Assembly (NCBI GenBank): GCA_016191525.1 | Contig: JACPOK010000019.1 | Location: forward strand, 372,001 to 436,000 | DNA: 64,000 nt | From: Burkholderiales bacterium | Lineage (GTDB): Bacteria; Pseudomonadota; Gammaproteobacteria; Burkholderiales; Burkholderiaceae_C | Direction of reading: 5' to 3' | In this document: piece after piece, positions 56,480 to 64,000 of the stretch | Layout of the letters: the number at the start of each line of letters is the position of its first letter | How positions within the stretch are numbered: the first letter of the stretch is position 1 | Made by a program: the position numbers and the translations under genes | Notes under the pieces: generated by a model | Seen by the model: only the letters and a program-made list of their open reading frames with translations | The model's database searches: none | What the model was told of the DNA's origin: nothing

Positions 56480-58078
56480 ATGAACCTGCTTCAAGACAGA
56501 AACGTCCTCATCCTCGGCCTGGGCATCTCGGGGCTGGCCATGGCTCGTTGGTGCGCGCGCAATGGCGCCCGCGTCACGGTGGCCGACACGCGTGAAGCGC
56601 CGCCGCAGCTTGGCGCTCTGCGCGAACAGCTGCCGCAGGCGAAATTCGTTGCCGGTGACTTCACGGCAGCCCTGGTGGAGGGGCAGGACCTGGCCGGCGT
56701 GTTCCGCAGCCCGGGTCTGTCACCGGAGCAGGTTGCTCCTGTTTTGATAGCTGCCAACGCACAAGGGGTGCGGGCTGCGGGCGAATTGAGCCTGTTTTCC
56801 GAGGCGCTGGCCGGGCTGCGGGCCGAGCGCGCATATGAGCCCGTGGTGCTCGCGGTGACGGGCACCAACGGCAAGACCACGGTCACCTCGCTCACCGGCC
56901 AGCTGGTGGAGCGCGCCGGCAAGCGCACGGCGGTGGCGGGCAACATCGGGCCCACGCTGCTGGAGACGCTGGCGGAAAAAATGGATGGCGGCGAACTGCC
57001 CGAAGTCTGGGTGATCGAGCTGTCCAGTTTCCAGCTGGAAGGCGTGGAAGACTTCGAGCCCGCCGCCGCGGCCGTGCTCAACCTCACGCAGGACCACCTG
57101 GACTGGCATGGCGACATGGACTCCTACGGCGCGGCCAAGGCGCGCGTCTTCGGCAAGCAGGCGCTGATGGTGCTGAACCGCGAAGACCCGCTGGTGATGA
57201 AGATGCTGCCCGAGCCCGTGCGGCTGAGCGCCGCGCGGCCGCCCGGAGGCGCGAAAGCCCCCTCGGGGGGTAGCGCAGCCGCCTCGGCGGCAAGCGTGGG
57301 GGCCAAGGGCCGTGGCAAGTTCGAGCAGCGCGATTACCTCACCTTCGGCGGCGACATGCCGCAGCGCCCCGGCGACTTCGGCATCGAAACCGTCAACGGC
57401 ATGGCCTGGCTGGTGCGTGCGCTGGAAGCGGATGAAACCCGCAAGAAGAAAAATGCCGAAGTGGAAGAGCTGCACATCCAGCGCCTGATGCCGGCCGATG
57501 CGCTGCGCATCCGCGGGCGCCACAACGCGGTGAACGCGCTGTCGGCGCTGGCGCTGGCCAGCGCGGCGGGCTGCGCGCTCGGCCCCATGCTGTACGGCCT
57601 GCGCGAATACCGCGGCGAGCCGCACCGCGTGGAGGCGGTGGGCATCATCAACGGCATCGAATACTTCGACGACAGCAAGGGCACCAACGTGGGCGCCACG
57701 GTGGCCGCGCTGCAGGGACTGGGCAGTGAAAGAAAGCTGGTCATCATCCTGGGCGGCGACGGCAAGGGGCAGGACTTCTCGCCGCTGGCCGCGCCCGTGT
57801 CGCGCTACGCCCGCGTGGCGGTGCTGATCGGGCGCGATGCGCCGCTGATCCGCGCGGTGCTGGAGCCGGCGGGTGTGACCATGGTGGACGCCGCGTCGAT
57901 GGAAGAAGCGGTGAAGGCCGCCACGCAGCGCGCCCATGCCGGCGACGCGGTGCTGATGTCGCCCGCCTGCGCCAGCTTCGACATGTTCAGGAACTACCCG
58001 CACCGCGCCGAAGTGTTCCGCGCGGCGGTGCGCGCGGTGGCCGATGACGCGGGTGTGGACGTGGAGGCCAGCGCATGA
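56480..58078 (+). CDS. murD: UDP-MurNAc-L-alanine:D-glutamate ligase, with repeat-derived inserts
   Basis: The 532-residue Mur ligase is some 80 residues longer than usual (about 440-450). It has the N-terminal [16 protein letters not shown], the ATP loop [16 protein letters not shown] near residue 130, and the C-terminal [17 protein letters not shown]. Extra length comes partly from a dispersed element at 56735-56775 ([14 protein letters not shown]) and from the 49-bp repeat at 57255-57303, which encodes [16 protein letters not shown] after [10 protein letters not shown]. Other loop growth is also present. All inserts keep the frame and fall outside catalytic motifs. Confidence 0.93.
   Translation: MNLLQDRNVLILGLGISGLAMARWCARNGARVTVADTREAPPQLGALREQLPQAKFVAGDFTAALVEGQDLAGVFRSPGLSPEQVAPVLIAANAQGVRAAGELSLFSEALAGLRAERAYEPVVLAVTGTNGKTTVTSLTGQLVERAGKRTAVAGNIGPTLLETLAEKMDGGELPEVWVIELSSFQLEGVEDFEPAAAAVLNLTQDHLDWHGDMDSYGAAKARVFGKQALMVLNREDPLVMKMLPEPVRLSAARPPGGAKAPSGGSAAASAASVGAKGRGKFEQRDYLTFGGDMPQRPGDFGIETVNGMAWLVRALEADETRKKKNAEVEELHIQRLMPADALRIRGRHNAVNALSALALASAAGCALGPMLYGLREYRGEPHRVEAVGIINGIEYFDDSKGTNVGATVAALQGLGSERKLVIILGGDGKGQDFSPLAAPVSRYARVAVLIGRDAPLIRAVLEPAGVTMVDAASMEEAVKAATQRAHAGDAVLMSPACASFDMFRNYPHRAEVFRAAVRAVADDAGVDVEASA
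56735..56775 (-). repeat. Dispersed element inside murD
   Basis: On the minus strand the core is GCTATCAAAACAGGAGC (56735-56751). The plus-strand reading gives [14 protein letters not shown], matching the RlmI-like copy APFLVAACARAVRA at most positions. Confidence 0.75.
57255..57303 (+). repeat. 49-bp GC-rich palindromic element, copy C, inside murD
   Basis: It begins AAGCCCCCTCGGGGGGTAGC and ends GCAAGCGTGGGGGC. It is the same length as copies A and B, with the middle part changed to a second short palindrome GCCGCCTCGGCGGC. It is translated in frame as [16 protein letters not shown]. Confidence 0.85.
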
Positions 58079-59307
58079 ACATGGGCGCTGTCATCGCCGG
58101 CCTGGCCAAGGGGCCATGGATTGCGGGCCAGGCCCGCAACGACAAGGGCCTGCGCGCGGCCGCGCCCGCCCAGTTGCCGTCGTTCGACCAGGCCCTGCTC
58201 TGGGTCACGGTGGCGCTGCTGGCCTTCGGCCTGGTGATGGTGTATTCGGCCTCCATCGCCATGCCGGACAACCCCAAGTTCGCGCGCTACGCCCACACCT
58301 ATTTCCTCACGCGGCACTGCATCTCGCTGGTGCTGGCCTTCGTGGGCGCGCTGGTGGCCTTCCAGGTGCCCATCGCCACCTGGGAGAAGGCCGCGCCCTG
58401 GCTGTTCGTGGCCTCGCTGATGCTGCTGATCGCGGTGCTGATCCCGCACGTGGGTTCGGTGGTGAACGGCGCGCGCCGCTGGATCTCGCTGGGCTTCATG
58501 GGCTTCCAGCCCTCCGAGCTGGCCAAGTTCGCGGTGCTGCTGTACGCGGCCGACTACATGGTGCGCAAGATGGACGTGAAGGAAAAGTTCTTCCGCGCCG
58601 TGCTGCCCATGGCCGCCGCCGTGGCGGTGGTGGGCATGCTGCTGCTGGCCGAGCCCGACATGGGCGCCTTCATGGTGATCGCCGTGATCGCCATGGGCAT
58701 CCTGTTCCTGGGCGGCGTCAACGCCCGCATGTTCTTCCTGATCGCCTCGGTGATGACCATCGCCTTCGTGCTGATGATCGCCCTGTCGGACTGGCGGCGC
58801 GAGCGCATCTTTGCCTACCTGGACCCGTGGAGCGAAAAGCACGCACTGGGCAAGGGCTACCAGCTGTCGCACTCGCTCATCGCCATCGGCCGCGGCGAGA
58901 TCTTCGGGGTGGGCCTGGGCGGCAGCGTGGAAAAGCTGCACTGGCTGCCCGAAGCGCACACCGACTTCCTGCTGGCCGTTATCGGCGAGGAGTTCGGCCT
59001 GGTGGGCGTGCTCACCGTCATCGGCCTGTTCCTGTGGATGACGCGCCGCATCATGCACATCGGCCGCCAGGCCATCGCGCTGGACCGGGTGTTCGCCGGG
59101 CTCGTGGCGCAGGGCGTGGGCATCTGGATGGGCTTCCAGGCCTTCATCAACATGGGCGTGAACCTGGGCGCGCTGCCCACCAAGGGCCTCACGCTGCCGC
59201 TCATGAGTTACGGCGGCTCGGCTATCCTGATGAACCTGGTGGCGCTGGCGGTGGTGCTGCGCATTGATTTCGAGAACCGCACATTGATGCGCGGGGGCAG
59301 GCCATGA
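58075..59307 (+). CDS. ftsW: Septal peptidoglycan glycosyltransferase FtsW
   Basis: The 410-residue SEDS protein has about ten helices and the hallmark [16 protein letters not shown] (large periplasmic loop with the functional Asp/Glu region) and [15 protein letters not shown] near the C-terminus. It polymerises lipid II with FtsI. The N-terminal 35 residues are hydrophilic and Ala/Gly-rich ([20 protein letters not shown]) and may be a local extension. The ATGA overlaps with murD and murG couple translation. Confidence 0.93.
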   Translation: MNMGAVIAGLAKGPWIAGQARNDKGLRAAAPAQLPSFDQALLWVTVALLAFGLVMVYSASIAMPDNPKFARYAHTYFLTRHCISLVLAFVGALVAFQVPIATWEKAAPWLFVASLMLLIAVLIPHVGSVVNGARRWISLGFMGFQPSELAKFAVLLYAADYMVRKMDVKEKFFRAVLPMAAAVAVVGMLLLAEPDMGAFMVIAVIAMGILFLGGVNARMFFLIASVMTIAFVLMIALSDWRRERIFAYLDPWSEKHALGKGYQLSHSLIAIGRGEIFGVGLGGSVEKLHWLPEAHTDFLLAVIGEEFGLVGVLTVIGLFLWMTRRIMHIGRQAIALDRVFAGLVAQGVGIWMGFQAFINMGVNLGALPTKGLTLPLMSYGGSAILMNLVALAVVLRIDFENRTLMRGGRP

Positions 59308-60374
59308 CGGCTCCGCGCTGCGCCCTCGTCATGGCCGGCGGCACCGGCGGCCACATCTTCCCCGGGCTGGCCGTGGCCGAAGCCCTGCGCGACAAGGCCT
59401 GGCGCGTGCACTGGCTGGGCGGGCCCGACAGCATGGAAAGCCAGCTGATCCCGCCGCGCGGCTTTGCCTTCGAGACCATCGCGTTCTCCGGCGTGCGCGG
59501 CAAGGGCCTCACAACGCTGGTGCTGTTGCCGCTGCGCCTGCTCAAGGCCTTCTGGCAGAGCATCCAGGTGGTGCGCCGCGTGCGGCCCGACGTGGTGATC
59601 GGCTTGGGCGGCTACATCAGTTTTCCCGCCGGCATGATGAGCGTGCTTCTCGGCAAGCCGCTGGTGCTGCACGAGCAGAACTCGGTGGCCGGCATGGCCA
59701 ACAAGGTGCTGGCCGGCGTGGCCGACCGGGTGTTCACCGCTTTCCCGAAAGTGCTGCAAAAGGCGCTGTGGGTGGGCAACCCGCTGCGCACGCCCTTCCT
59801 GCAGCAGGCCGGCCCCGAGGAGCGCTTTGCCGGCCGCAGCGGCCCGCTCAAGCTGCTGGTGGTGGGCGGCAGCCTGGGCGCCAGGGCGCTGAACGACATC
59901 GTGCCGAAAGCGCTGGCGCTGATTCCGAAAGAGCGGCGGCCGATGGTGGCGCACCAGAGCGGCGCCAAACAGATCGACGAGCTGCGCGCCAACTATGCGG
60001 CGGCGGGCGTGGAGGCCGACCTCACGCCCTTCATCGAAGACACGGCCGCGGCTTTTTGCGAGGCGGACATCATCGTCTGCCGCGCCGGTGCCAGCACCGT
60101 GACCGAGATCGCCGCCGTGGGCGCGGCCGCGGTGTTCGTTCCTTTCCCCTACGCGGTGGACGATCACCAGACCACCAACGCGCGCTTCCTGGCCGATGCG
60201 GGCGGCGCCTGGCTGGTGCCGCAAAGCGGGCTCACGCCCCAGTGGCTGGCCGACGTGCTACAGAAAACAGAGCGCCCCGAGCTTGTCCGGCGCGCCCTGG
60301 CGGCCAAAACGATGCAGAAAACCGAGGCGACGGCGCAAATCGTGGCCGCCTGCGAAGAACTGGCGGGCAAATAG
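59304..60374 (+). CDS. murG: UDP-GlcNAc:lipid I GlcNAc transferase
   Basis: The 356-residue GT-B protein has the N-terminal [45 protein letters not shown] and the C-terminal acceptor segment [15 protein letters not shown]. It converts lipid I to lipid II on the inner membrane face. It overlaps ftsW by ATGA and precedes murC by 1 bp. Confidence 0.94.
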   Translation: MTAPRCALVMAGGTGGHIFPGLAVAEALRDKAWRVHWLGGPDSMESQLIPPRGFAFETIAFSGVRGKGLTTLVLLPLRLLKAFWQSIQVVRRVRPDVVIGLGGYISFPAGMMSVLLGKPLVLHEQNSVAGMANKVLAGVADRVFTAFPKVLQKALWVGNPLRTPFLQQAGPEERFAGRSGPLKLLVVGGSLGARALNDIVPKALALIPKERRPMVAHQSGAKQIDELRANYAAAGVEADLTPFIEDTAAAFCEADIIVCRAGASTVTEIAAVGAAAVFVPFPYAVDDHQTTNARFLADAGGAWLVPQSGLTPQWLADVLQKTERPELVRRALAAKTMQKTEATAQIVAACEELAGK

Positions 60375-60375
60375 C

Positions 60376-61779
60376 ATGAAGCACGCAATCAAGCACATCC
60401 ACTTTGTCGGCGTCGGCGGCGCCGGCATGTCCGGCATCGCCGAAATCCTGTTCAACCTGGGCTACCTGATCTCGGGCTCGGACCTGAATGACAGCCCCAC
60501 GCTGCAGCGCCTGAAGGACCTGGGCATCCGCACCTGCCTGGGCCACCAGGCCAGCCACATCATCGGCGCCGACGCGGTGGTGACTTCCACCGCCGTGCAG
60601 GCCGACAATCCCGAGGTAGTGGCCGCGCGCAAGCGCAAGATCCCGGTGGTGCCGCGCGCCATGATGCTGGCCGAGCTGATGCGGCTGAAGCAGGGCATCG
60701 CCATCGCCGGCACCCACGGCAAGACCACCACCACCAGCCTGGTGGCCAGCGTGCTGGCCGAAGGCGGGCTGGACCCCACTTTCGTGATCGGCGGCCGCCT
60801 GAACAGTGCCGGCGCCAATGCCAAGCTCGGCTCGGGCGACTACATCGTGGTGGAGGCCGACGAGTCGGACGCCTCCTTCCTGAACCTGATGCCGGTGATG
60901 GCGGTGGTGACCAACATCGACGCCGACCACATGGAAACCTACGGGCACGACTTCGGCAAGCTCAAGGGCGCGTTCCTGGAATTCCTGCACCGCATGCCCT
61001 TCTATGGCACGGCCGTGCTGTGCCTGGACGACCCAGCTGTGCGCGAGATCGTGCCCAATGTGCAGTGCCCGGTGACCAGCTACGGTGTGAGCGAGGACGC
61101 GCAGGTGCGCGCATTGAACATCCGCGCCGTGGGTTCCCAGATGCACTTCACCGTGCAGCGGCGCAACGGCGTGACCTTGCCCGACATGGACATCCAGCTC
61201 AACCTGGCAGGCCATCACAACGTGCTGAATGCGCTGTCGGCCATCGCCATCGCGGTGGAGCTGAACATCCCCGATGCGGCCGTGAAGAAGGCGCTGGCCG
61301 AATTCACCGGCGTGGGCCGCCGCTTCCAGGGCTATGGCGATGTCAACGCGCCCGCCGGCGGCAAGTTCACCGTGATCGAGGACTATGGCCACCACCCGGT
61401 CGAACTCGCCGCCACGCTGGCGGCGGCCCGCGGCGCGTTCCCGGGCCGCCGGCTGGTGCTGGCCTTCCAGCCGCACCGCTACACCCGCACGCGCGACTGC
61501 TTCGAGGATTTCGTCAAGGTGGTGGGCCAGGCCGACGCGGTGCTGCTGGCCGAGGTGTACTCGGCCGGCGAGGAACCCATCGTGGCCGCCGACGGCCGCT
61601 CGCTGGCGCGCGCCGTGCGCGTGGCCGGCAAGGTCGAGCCGATTTTCGTGGATGACATCTCCGCCATGCCGCAGGCCATCCTGGACATGGCGCAGAGTGG
61701 CGACGTGGTGATGTGCATGGGGGCAGGTTCCATCGGCGGCGTGCCGGCCAAACTGGTCGAGATGGGAGGTGCCGCATGA
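60376..61779 (+). CDS. murC: UDP-N-acetylmuramate:L-alanine ligase
   Basis: The 467-residue Mur ligase starts with [20 protein letters not shown]. It has the ATP loop [15 protein letters not shown] near residue 115, [15 protein letters not shown] and the late [17 protein letters not shown]. It adds L-Ala to UDP-MurNAc. The ATG at 60376 is the family start, just after the murG stop; earlier in-frame starts would overlap murG heavily. Confidence 0.94.
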   Translation: MKHAIKHIHFVGVGGAGMSGIAEILFNLGYLISGSDLNDSPTLQRLKDLGIRTCLGHQASHIIGADAVVTSTAVQADNPEVVAARKRKIPVVPRAMMLAELMRLKQGIAIAGTHGKTTTTSLVASVLAEGGLDPTFVIGGRLNSAGANAKLGSGDYIVVEADESDASFLNLMPVMAVVTNIDADHMETYGHDFGKLKGAFLEFLHRMPFYGTAVLCLDDPAVREIVPNVQCPVTSYGVSEDAQVRALNIRAVGSQMHFTVQRRNGVTLPDMDIQLNLAGHHNVLNALSAIAIAVELNIPDAAVKKALAEFTGVGRRFQGYGDVNAPAGGKFTVIEDYGHHPVELAATLAAARGAFPGRRLVLAFQPHRYTRTRDCFEDFVKVVGQADAVLLAEVYSAGEEPIVAADGRSLARAVRVAGKVEPIFVDDISAMPQAILDMAQSGDVVMCMGAGSIGGVPAKLVEMGGAA

Positions 61780-62804
61780 CGAACGCAACAACACCCGTTC
61801 GCCCTGAGCCTGTCGAAGGGCTTCGACAAGCTCAGCCCGAACGGGGCGCCTTCGGCAAAGTCGCCGTGCTCATGGGCGGCCATTCGGCCGAGCGGGAAGT
61901 CTCCCTGATGTCGGGCAGCGGCGTGCTCAAGGCACTGCAGTCGCGCGGCGTGGATGCGCATGCGTTCGACCCGGCCGAGCGCGACCTGTCCGAGCTCAAG
62001 AAAAAGGGCTTCAGGCGCTGCTTCATCGCGTTGCACGGCCGCTTCGGCGAAGACGGCACGGTGCAGGGCGCGCTCGAGCTGCTGGGCATTCCCTACACCG
62101 GCTCGGGCGTGATGGCCTCGGCCCTCGCGATCGACAAGGTCATGACCAAGCGCGTCTGGCTCTCGGAAGGCCTGCCCACACCCAGGTACGTGCTGCTGCG
62201 CAAGGGTGCCATCACGCGCGAACAGGTGCGCGCCGTGCCCGACGAGCTGGGCCTGCCCGTCATCGTGAAGCCGGCGCGGGAGGGCTCCTCCATCGGCTTG
62301 TCCAAGGTGCAGGGCTATTCGCAGATGGGCGACGCCGTGCAGCAGGCGGCGGCGCTGGACGCCGACGTGCTGTGCGAGCAGTTCATCTCCGGCGACGAAG
62401 TCACCTGCCCGGTGCTGGGCACCGGCGACGGCGCCCGCGCGCTGCCGGTGATCCGCATCGTCGCGCCCGACGGCAACTACGACTACCAGAACAAGTATTT
62501 CACCGACGACACCAAGTACCTGGTGCCCTGCGGCCTGCCCGCCGGCGAGGAGGAAGCCATCCAGGAAATCGTCGTGAAGGCCTACCGCCTGCTGGGCTGC
62601 CGCGGCTGGGGCCGGGTGGACGTGATGATCGACTCGGCCACGCGCAAGCCCTACCTGCTGGAGCTCAACACCTCGCCGGGCATGACGGGCCATTCGCTGG
62701 TGCCCATGTCGGCGCGTGCCGCCGGCCTCAGCTACGAAGAGCTGTGCGTGCAGCTGCTGGCTTCGGCCTCCCTGGACAACGAGAAGGGGGCCGCCAAGAA
62801 ATGA
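61776..62804 (+). CDS. ddl: D-alanine:D-alanine ligase with repeat-derived N-terminus
   Basis: The 342-residue ATP-grasp enzyme has [20 protein letters not shown] near the N-terminus, [17 protein letters not shown], and the C-terminal [18 protein letters not shown]. It makes D-Ala-D-Ala for MurF. The first 27 residues precede the usual family start and include [18 protein letters not shown], the translation of a 52-bp inverted repeat at 61794-61845. The ATG at 61776 overlaps the murC stop (ATGA), so this extended start appears to be the real one. Confidence 0.93.
   Translation: MTNATTPVRPEPVEGLRQAQPERGAFGKVAVLMGGHSAEREVSLMSGSGVLKALQSRGVDAHAFDPAERDLSELKKKGFRRCFIALHGRFGEDGTVQGALELLGIPYTGSGVMASALAIDKVMTKRVWLSEGLPTPRYVLLRKGAITREQVRAVPDELGLPVIVKPAREGSSIGLSKVQGYSQMGDAVQQAAALDADVLCEQFISGDEVTCPVLGTGDGARALPVIRIVAPDGNYDYQNKYFTDDTKYLVPCGLPAGEEEAIQEIVVKAYRLLGCRGWGRVDVMIDSATRKPYLLELNTSPGMTGHSLVPMSARAAGLSYEELCVQLLASASLDNEKGAAKK
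61794..61845. repeat. 52-bp inverted repeat (RPEPVEG-type) at the start of ddl
   Basis: The left arm 61794-61818 and right arm 61821-61845 pair at 22 of 25 positions around a 2-base loop. Each arm contains a version of CTGAGCCTGTCGAAG, a sequence I know as a common dispersed repeat of proteobacterial genomes. It is translated in frame as part of the Ddl N-terminus. Confidence 0.85.
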
Positions 62805-63586
62805 CTGTGTCCATGCCGCCGCCGTTCGACGTCAAGCTGATGAACCTCACCGCTTCGGTGCTGTTCTCGGCCTGCGCCGTGCTGCTGCTGGCGGCGGGCG
62901 CGTGGTGGGCGCTGCGGCACCCGCTGTTCGCCGTCGGCGGCATCACGGTGCAGGGCGACACGGCGCACAACAGCGTGGTGACGCTGCGCGCCAACGTGGC
63001 GCCGCGGGTGGCGGGCAATTTCTTCACCGTCAGCCTGGCGGAAACGCGCGAGGCCTTCCAGTCCGTACCCTGGGTGCGCCGCGCCGTGGTGCGCCGCGAA
63101 TTCCCCAACCGGCTGCGCGTCTCGCTGCAGGAGCACAAGGCCGTGGCCTTCTGGGGCGCGGAGGGCGAGTCGCGCCTGGTCAACAGTTTCGGCGAAGTGT
63201 TCGAGGCCAACACCGGTGACGTGGAGCAGGACGACCTGCCGCGGCTGGCCGGGCCCGACGGCGAGTCGGCCCAGGTGCTGGCGATGTTCCGCGCGCTCAA
63301 GCCGTTGTTCGAGCCGCTGGACCTGGCGCCCGAACAGCTCACGCTGTCGGGCCGCGGCAGCTGGAACGTGGAGCTGGACAACAGCGCGCAGGTGGAGCTG
63401 GGGCGCGGCGGAGTGGACGAGGTAGTGGCGCGCACGCAGCGCTTCGTGCAGACGCTGACCCAGATGGCTTCGCGCTACAGCCGCCGGCCCGACGCGCTGC
63501 TGTCGGCCGACCTGCGGCATGGCGACGGGTATGCGGTGCGCCTGCGCGGTGTGGCGACGACATCGGCCGAAGCGAAGAAAAACTAA
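62801..63586 (+). CDS. ftsQ: Cell division protein FtsQ
   Basis: The 261-residue bitopic protein has one transmembrane helix (about 16-40), a POTRA domain ([20 protein letters not shown], residues 45-115) and an FtsQ domain ([29 protein letters not shown]). It scaffolds FtsB/FtsL at the septum. The ATG at 62801 overlaps the ddl stop by 4 bp and is preferred to earlier starts inside ddl. Confidence 0.92.
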   Translation: MTVSMPPPFDVKLMNLTASVLFSACAVLLLAAGAWWALRHPLFAVGGITVQGDTAHNSVVTLRANVAPRVAGNFFTVSLAETREAFQSVPWVRRAVVRREFPNRLRVSLQEHKAVAFWGAEGESRLVNSFGEVFEANTGDVEQDDLPRLAGPDGESAQVLAMFRALKPLFEPLDLAPEQLTLSGRGSWNVELDNSAQVELGRGGVDEVVARTQRFVQTLTQMASRYSRRPDALLSADLRHGDGYAVRLRGVATTSAEAKKN

Positions 63587-63591
63587 GGAAA

Positions 63592-63621
63592 TTGGGGACT
63601 GATCTTCAGCTCTGTCCCCAA
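63592..63621 (+). repeat. Hairpin with TTGGGGAC/GTCCCCAA arms between ftsQ and ftsA
   Basis: TTGGGGAC at 63592-63599 and GTCCCCAA at 63614-63621 are a perfect 8-bp inverted repeat with a 14-base loop. It resembles another dispersed repeat class of related genomes (AATTGGGGxCTGA types). A similar but degraded stretch lies at about 2953-2979. It may lower read-through into ftsA or be neutral. Confidence 0.55.
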
Positions 63622-63639
63622 CTGAATAGAGGAACACAC

Positions 63640-64000
63640 ATGGCAAAAGAATACAAGGACCTGGTCGTCGGCCTGGACATCGGCACCGCCAAGGTGATGG
63701 TGGTGGTGGCCGAGGTCATGCCCGGCGGCGAGCTCAAGCTGGCGGGGCTGGGCGTGGCGCCCTCCAACGGCCTGAAGCGCGGCGTGGTGGTGAATATCGA
63801 CGCCACGGTGCAAAGCATCCAGCAGGCCCTGAAAGAGGCCGAGCTGATGGCCGACTGCAAGATCACGCGCGTTTACACCGGCATCACCGGCAGCCACATC
63901 CGCGGCATCAACTCCAGCGGCATGGTGGCCGTGAAGGACAAGGAAGTGACGCCGGCCGACGTGGCGCGGGTGCTGGAAACCGCCCGCGCCATCAACATCT
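63640..64000 (+). CDS. ftsA: Cell division protein FtsA (3' truncated by window)
   Basis: The first 120 residues of an actin-like protein are present: MAKEYKDLVVGLDIGTAKVM with the phosphate-1 loop, VAPSNGLKRGVVVNIDAT, and the 1C-domain beginning with RVYTGITGSHIRGINSSG. FtsA tethers FtsZ filaments to the inner membrane. The start has a GAGGAACACAC leader. The gene continues past the window end, and ftsZ is expected next. Confidence 0.93.
   Translation, partial: MAKEYKDLVVGLDIGTAKVMVVVAEVMPGGELKLAGLGVAPSNGLKRGVVVNIDATVQSIQQALKEAELMADCKITRVYTGITGSHIRGINSSGMVAVKDKEVTPADVARVLETARAINI

Overview
The window is a GC-rich (roughly two-thirds G+C), densely coding chromosomal segment of a betaproteobacterium of the order Burkholderiales, most likely family Comamonadaceae (the Variovorax/Ramlibacter/Polaromonas neighbourhood; the genus cannot be fixed from the sequence). 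The evidence is the protein families and their order, a DksA lacking most zinc-ligand cysteines, the gltI-gltJKL/aspartase arrangement, a full mraZ-to-ftsA division and cell-wall cluster, and short dispersed repeats of a kind I associate with this family. No phage, insertion sequence, CRISPR array or tRNA was seen. The only RNA gene recognised is rnpB.

Layout. 1-3.7 kb: acyl-CoA catabolism (end of an acyl-CoA dehydrogenase, a biotin-dependent carboxylase alpha subunit, a second acyl-CoA dehydrogenase, a thioesterase), all linked by 4-bp overlaps. 3.7-12.5 kb, minus strand: a livHMGF-type ABC importer in one operon with an acyl-CoA synthetase and two paralogous binding proteins, suggesting uptake and CoA activation of a carboxylic acid rather than plain branched-chain amino acid import. 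12.6-21 kb: crotonase, thioesterase, ATM1/HMT1-type ABC exporter, a large soluble hybrid histidine kinase and small genes. 21-27.7 kb: LysR regulator, aspartase, two amino-acid binding proteins and gltJKL, an aspartate/glutamate uptake and deamination module. 27.8-33 kb: pyrC, NYN/OST-HTH protein, DUF3025, htpX, a flavoprotein and rnpB. 33.3-45.6 kb: a three-gene cassette (saccharopine-dehydrogenase-like, DUF2269, DoxX-like), a degenerate pseudouridine synthase, a Nudix-MBL fusion, dapF-DUF484-xerC, a lipoprotein, a 7TM-DISM protein with a degenerate GGDEF domain, an RlmI-like methyltransferase and a CobW-type GTPase. 45.7-48.7 kb: dksA with a histone-H1-like tail and a STAS-domain protein. 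48.9-64 kb: the dcw cluster mraZ-rsmH-ftsL-ftsI-murE-murF-mraY-murD-ftsW-murG-murC-ddl-ftsQ-ftsA (cut by the window end), with a four-box phased MraZ operator.

The most interesting signal is not a gene. Several families of short palindromic repeats are scattered through the window, and many copies lie inside essential genes and are read in frame: a 17-bp core (consensus GCTAYCAAAANNGGAGC) at nine sites, a GC-rich element of exactly 49 bp at three sites (two inside murF and murD), and a 52-bp inverted repeat forming the start of ddl. Copies of the core in unrelated genes encode near-identical peptides. A second theme is domains that keep their fold but have lost key residues: a pseudouridine synthase without its catalytic Asp, a GGDEF domain without its signature, and an Hpt domain with Cys in place of His.
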